A stretch of 23,005 bases of DNA from a virus: IMG/VR virus record IMGVR_UViG_3300021962_005623, positions 1 through 23,005 of that record, one strand, 5' to 3'. The first letter of the stretch is position 1. The number at the start of each line of letters is the position of its first letter. Below the pieces are notes generated by a model that was not told the DNA's origin, did not search any database, and saw only the letters and a list, made by a program, of their open reading frames with translations. The position numbers and the translations under genes are program-made. Shown here in pieces: positions 21,803-23,005 of the stretch.

Positions 21803-21811
21803 TCTATAATG
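21803..21811 (+). promoter_or_regulatory. Promoter-like TCTATAATG element
   Basis: TATAAT at 21805-21810 lies in the 35-base gap after the Clp-like gene, fourteen bases before ATG 21825. It repeats exactly the nine bases found at 3620 and 7955. A short CGGAGA (21815-21820) follows, four bases before the ATG, so this is the one exact copy with a recognisable ribosome binding site. Confidence 0.55.
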
Positions 21812-21824
21812 TTTCGGAGACTTT

Positions 21825-22043
21825 ATGATAAATAAAGATGACCTATCTTATTCACATGAGAATAGGGTATTATCAGAAATAGAAAATGCTATTTCTGACA
21901 TTGAAGATATGAGAGAAGGTATTGATAAAAAGTTAATTTACATAAGTAAATTATTAAACAATTTGAAACACCATACTCTCATTAGGAGGGCTGAAGACAA
22001 TGAGCAACAACAGCAGAAGGGATGTGGCACACAAACGTTGTGA
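21825..22043 (+). CDS. Small coiled-coil hypothetical protein
   Basis: The 72-residue protein is mainly one amphipathic helix, with heptad-like spacing in RVLSEIENAISDIEDMREGI and KLIYISKLLNNLKHHTL, then a Gln-rich tail. No family is recognised. GGAG four bases before ATG 21825, behind a promoter-like element, supports the start. Its last 44 bases overlap the next gene in another frame and contain that gene's AGGAGG site. Confidence 0.65.
   Translation: MINKDDLSYSHENRVLSEIENAISDIEDMREGIDKKLIYISKLLNNLKHHTLIRRAEDNEQQQQKGCGTQTL
21984..21989 (+). promoter_or_regulatory. Shine-Dalgarno site for the zinc-ribbon gene
   Basis: AGGAGG ten bases before ATG 22000 lies within the preceding coding region. 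It supports a start inside that gene and so a true 44-base overlap of two frames. Confidence 0.55.
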
Positions 22044-22215
22044 TTCCTGCGGTAATCCACACTCTTTTAAGTATTATAACAGGAGTTATCTTTGCAAGAC
22101 TTGTTATTTAATGGATAAACAAGGAACCCCTAGAAATAGGAATGGCAGAGTATTTAGAAACAATTGGAAATTTAACGAATTCGGAGATGATAAAAATGAA
22201 AACCCCAAAACATGA
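22000..22215 (+). CDS. Small zinc-ribbon protein
   Basis: The 71-residue protein carries two cysteine pairs, C14-x2-C17 (KRCDSCGNPH) and C32-x2-C35 (YLCKTCYL), which would bind one zinc ion. The rest is basic (RNRNGRVFRNNWKF) with a polar tail. It resembles many short phage zinc-ribbon proteins of unknown role, and nucleic acid binding is a reasonable guess. AGGAGG lies ten bases upstream, and the frame overlaps the preceding gene by 44 bases and the following one by about 20. Confidence 0.7.
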   Translation: MSNNSRRDVAHKRCDSCGNPHSFKYYNRSYLCKTCYLMDKQGTPRNRNGRVFRNNWKFNEFGDDKNENPKT

Positions 22216-22702
22216 TTACGAAAAACTTGGTAAAGATCTAGGTAAGCTAATTACTGAAAAACAAATGGCTTATGGCGACAGTTATGGAAAGAGCGGAGAG
22301 GTTCTTAAACAACTTTTCCCTAATGGTATACCAAAGGAAAGCTATACTGATGCCTTAGCAATTGTTAGAATTGTGGATAAGTTGTTTAGAATTGCTACCG
22401 ATCCTACTTGGGGAGACGAGTCGCCATGGAAGGATATTGCTGGTTACGCACTTTTAAGATATGCAGACACCGAAGGAAGTTCCAAGAAACAACCTAAAAG
22501 TTTACCCATAAACAACAACGAACCCGTTGCAAAGTTTGAGTATAGGCTAAATCAAAGTTTTTTACCTTCACATGAATATTTAGAAACTAGTTTTTATACT
22601 ACCGCTCCAGAAGAAACTGATCAAAAGAGTAAGAAACAGTGTAGAGGTTCTGGGTGCAAGTCTAAAAAAGACTATAATGATGGGATAGAGGGTAAGAAAT
22701 GA
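22196..22702 (+). CDS. DUF1599-like protein, possible nucleotide-metabolism domain
   Basis: From ATG 22196 the protein has 168 residues; GGAG at 22183-22186 supports this start over the in-frame ATG at 22142, which lies deeper inside the zinc-ribbon gene. EKQMAYGDSYGKSG (about 20-33), then DALAIVRIVDKLFRIATDPTW (about 51-71) and ESPWKDIAGYALLRY (about 74-88) follow the YGDS, RxxDKLxR and ExxxDxxGYAxL pattern of DUF1599-type proteins. These have been linked to the all-alpha NTP pyrophosphatase (MazG-like) fold and to modified-nucleotide pathways. The C-terminal third (about 95-168) is Ser/Lys-rich and looks disordered. It overlaps the next gene by ATGA. Fold assignment is moderate and function not established. 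Confidence 0.6.
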   Translation: MKTPKHDYEKLGKDLGKLITEKQMAYGDSYGKSGEVLKQLFPNGIPKESYTDALAIVRIVDKLFRIATDPTWGDESPWKDIAGYALLRYADTEGSSKKQPKSLPINNNEPVAKFEYRLNQSFLPSHEYLETSFYTTAPEETDQKSKKQCRGSGCKSKKDYNDGIEGKK

Positions 22703-23005
22703 AATGCAAGTTTGAAAATACCGGAGATGCCATAGTTTGTTGGGCTACTGTGGCTGTCCCTTATGATCTCGCTAAGGATCTACCTACCCAAATGATGTTT
22801 AAAACAATCAGCGGGGAGAAATATCCTTCAGTTAAGTTGCCCACAAATGTAGGTAATCACAGTGTTTTGTACGCCGTCCATGGTGCGTACCCAAGACAAG
22901 GAACCTTGGATGGTGAGTTAGTAAAACTAGACATTGGTGATGAAGCTAAGTTTACCGACTCAGGGTTCAATAACTTTCAAATATCAAACTGGATAGGGAA
23001 TGATC
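22699..23005 (+). CDS. Unrecognised protein, 5' part only
   Basis: A frame starts at ATG 22699 in an ATGA overlap, with GAGGG (22688-22692) six bases upstream, and stays open to the window edge, giving 102 residues. It begins MKCKFENTGDAIVCWATVAVP, then YDLAKDLPTQMMFKTISGEK and LPTNVGNHSVLYAVHGAYPRQ, and alternates hydrophobic and polar residues as in beta-rich proteins. That is compatible with a virion or carbohydrate-active protein, but I cannot name a family. Only the N-terminal part is present, so length and function are unknown. Confidence 0.7.
   Translation, partial: MKCKFENTGDAIVCWATVAVPYDLAKDLPTQMMFKTISGEKYPSVKLPTNVGNHSVLYAVHGAYPRQGTLDGELVKLDIGDEAKFTDSGFNNFQISNWIGND

Noticed and set aside
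22672-22679. CTATAATG near the end of the DUF1599-like gene as a promoter for the last gene
   Set aside because: It lies inside coding sequence, and the gene after it already has an ATGA overlap and a GAGGG site; kept as chance without transcript data.
1-23005. tRNA genes, CRISPR arrays, insertion sequences or attachment sites
   Set aside because: No cloverleaf, no regularly spaced repeats, no transposase or integrase motif and no flanking direct repeats were seen by eye; coding density leaves little space.
1-23005. T4-type late promoters TATAAATA
   Set aside because: No copy was found in the intergenic gaps; the recurring element is TCTATAATG instead.

Overview
The window looks like part of the genome of an A/T-rich tailed bacteriophage with a T4-type replication and recombination set. 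All genes are on the + strand, densely packed, and often joined by ATGA or GTGA stop/start overlaps. Recognisable T4-like functions are an SbcC/gp46-type ATPase (preceded by the tail of a probable gp47-type nuclease), a DnaB/gp41-type helicase, a gp32-type single-strand DNA binding protein with a zinc site and acidic tail, a candidate UvsY-like mediator, and a RecA/UvsX recombinase. Nucleotide metabolism is represented by a class II (B12-dependent) ribonucleotide reductase, a dUTPase, a dCMP/cytidine-deaminase-like protein and a DUF1599-like protein. The host cannot be named from the sequence; a lipoprotein signal fits a bacterium. No tRNA, rRNA, CRISPR array or insertion sequence was seen.

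Layout: 1-3597 holds the gp47 tail, gp46 and nrdJ. 3639-7878 holds two tandem FmdB-like zinc ribbons, helicase, an HExxH metallopeptidase-like protein, the UvsY-like candidate, SSB and a lipoprotein, and ends in a strong terminator at 7908-7950. 7975-17396 is a cassette of eleven genes, clearly A/T-richer through most of its length: six glycosyltransferase-like proteins, three SAM methyltransferases, a GDP-mannose 4,6-dehydratase and a GDP-fucose-synthase-like epimerase/reductase. Without a break it runs into a Pyr_excise-type protein, dUTPase, deaminase and UvsX (17371-19565), up to a second terminator-like hairpin at 19813-19850. 20026-23005 holds a small helical protein, a single-ring Clp/Hsp100 ATPase, small zinc-ribbon and coiled proteins, a DUF1599-like protein and the start of an unrecognised gene.

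How it fits together: the flanking genes supply and repair DNA for phage replication. The cassette would make a GDP-6-deoxyhexose from GDP-mannose and transfer, and perhaps methylate, sugars onto a virion or host-surface target. It lies in the same apparent transcription unit as the DNA metabolism genes.

The most interesting points are (1) the large glycan cassette inside a replication operon; (2) a Clp-type ATPase with a ClpC-like VGF loop in the ClpP-docking position, which may redirect host ClpP; (3) a 12-bp perfect hairpin at 19996-20027 that buries the ribosome binding site and start codon of a gene, with a promoter-like element placed so that local transcripts would lack one arm; and (4) a recurrent TCTATAATG element in the intergenic gaps, with no -35 box and very close to start codons.
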